A DNA stretch of 5,771 nt, from contig CADBNJ010000089.1 of NCBI GenBank assembly GCA_902795955.1, positions 1 through 5,771 on the forward strand. Direction: 5' to 3'. Under the pieces are notes generated by a model. That model did no database searches and had not been told where the DNA came from. It saw nothing but the letters and a program-made list of their open reading frames with translations. Source of the DNA: Oscillospiraceae bacterium (GTDB lineage: Bacteria; Bacillota; Clostridia; Saccharofermentanales; Saccharofermentanaceae). Each line of letters begins with the position of its first letter. The stretch's first letter is position 1. A program made the translations under genes and the position numbers. This document shows, piece by piece, positions 5,569 through 5,771 of this stretch.

Positions 5569-5771
5569 CTGCGTACGCAGCAGATGTGTTCCGGTAAATG
5601 CGATTTCATTCACATGTTTACTGCGAGCGCAGCAGATGTGTTCCGGCAAACGCGATTTCATTCACATGTTTACTGCGTACGCAGCAGATGTGTTCCGGTA
5701 AATGCGATTTCATTCACATGTTTGCTGCGAGCGCAGCAGATATGTTCCTGTAAAAGCGATTTCATTCACAA
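5569..5771. repeat. Tandem array of a 52-bp palindrome-bearing unit
   Basis: Copies begin at 5569, 5621, 5673 and 5725, exactly 52 bases apart; the last has 47 bases before the window ends. Each unit is CTGCG-NN-CGCAG, then CAGATGTGTTCCGGTAAA, TGCGATTTCATT and CACATGTTTA. Copies 1 and 3 are identical except for the final base. Copy 2 differs at four positions, and copy 4 has drifted more (ATATGTTCCTG, AAAAGCG). ATGTG and CACAT inside each unit can pair over a 22-base loop. The period is not a multiple of three and the frames are broken, so the array is not protein-coding. It lacks the repeat-spacer pattern of CRISPR. It follows the operon and probably continues beyond the right edge. Confidence 0.9.

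Noticed and set aside
5413..5661. Minus-strand 82-codon open frame across the repeats
   Set aside because: It crosses the hairpin and the repeats, and the 52-base period breaks its frame pattern, so the repeated peptide does not recur in frame.
5569..5771. CRISPR array
   Set aside because: Units are directly adjacent and similar along their whole 52 bases, with no variable spacers and no cas genes.

Overview
The window looks like chromosomal DNA from an anaerobic Firmicute of the Clostridia, most likely Lachnospiraceae-like (inference). The grounds are strong GGAGG ribosome binding sites, lipoboxes of Gram-positive type, frequent AGA/AGG arginine codons, and a gene set (VTC-type polymerase, DUF4956 membrane protein, Cthe_2159-like beta-helix lipoprotein) that I associate with that group. 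No rRNA or tRNA gene, CRISPR array or complete insertion sequence is visible.

Bases 1-909 (minus strand) are the first 303 codons of an AlbA_2/Schlafen-type putative nucleic-acid-binding protein that runs off the left edge. It has its own extended -10 promoter near 993-1001. Bases 910-1487 hold no gene. They do contain what looks like a decayed 5' piece of a group II class C intron on the minus strand, with its 5' end at 1212. Next to it is a rho-independent-terminator-like hairpin (1220-1244), the kind of site class C introns insert behind. The promoter of the rightward operon lies at 1323-1350.

Bases 1488-5468 (plus strand) form a tightly packed four-gene unit. It encodes a VTC-domain polyphosphate-polymerase-like protein, an overlapping DUF4956 membrane protein, a beta-helix lipoprotein with a Gly/Met/Gln-rich tail, and a second lipoprotein with a long poly-serine tract. 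The last gene is interrupted: its reading frame ends in TGA at 5075-5077, and a clear continuation carrying a beta-structured C-terminal domain runs in the next frame to 5468. The likely common theme is a cell-envelope module in which a cytosolic tunnel enzyme and a membrane partner serve surface-anchored beta-helix lipoproteins. The substrate is not shown by the sequence.

Bases 5469-5771 hold a GC-rich hairpin (5510-5536) and then a tandem array of a 52-bp unit. Three copies are complete and a fourth is nearly complete at the right edge. Each unit starts with a CTGCG..CGCAG palindrome whose two central bases alternate TA, AG, TA, AG.
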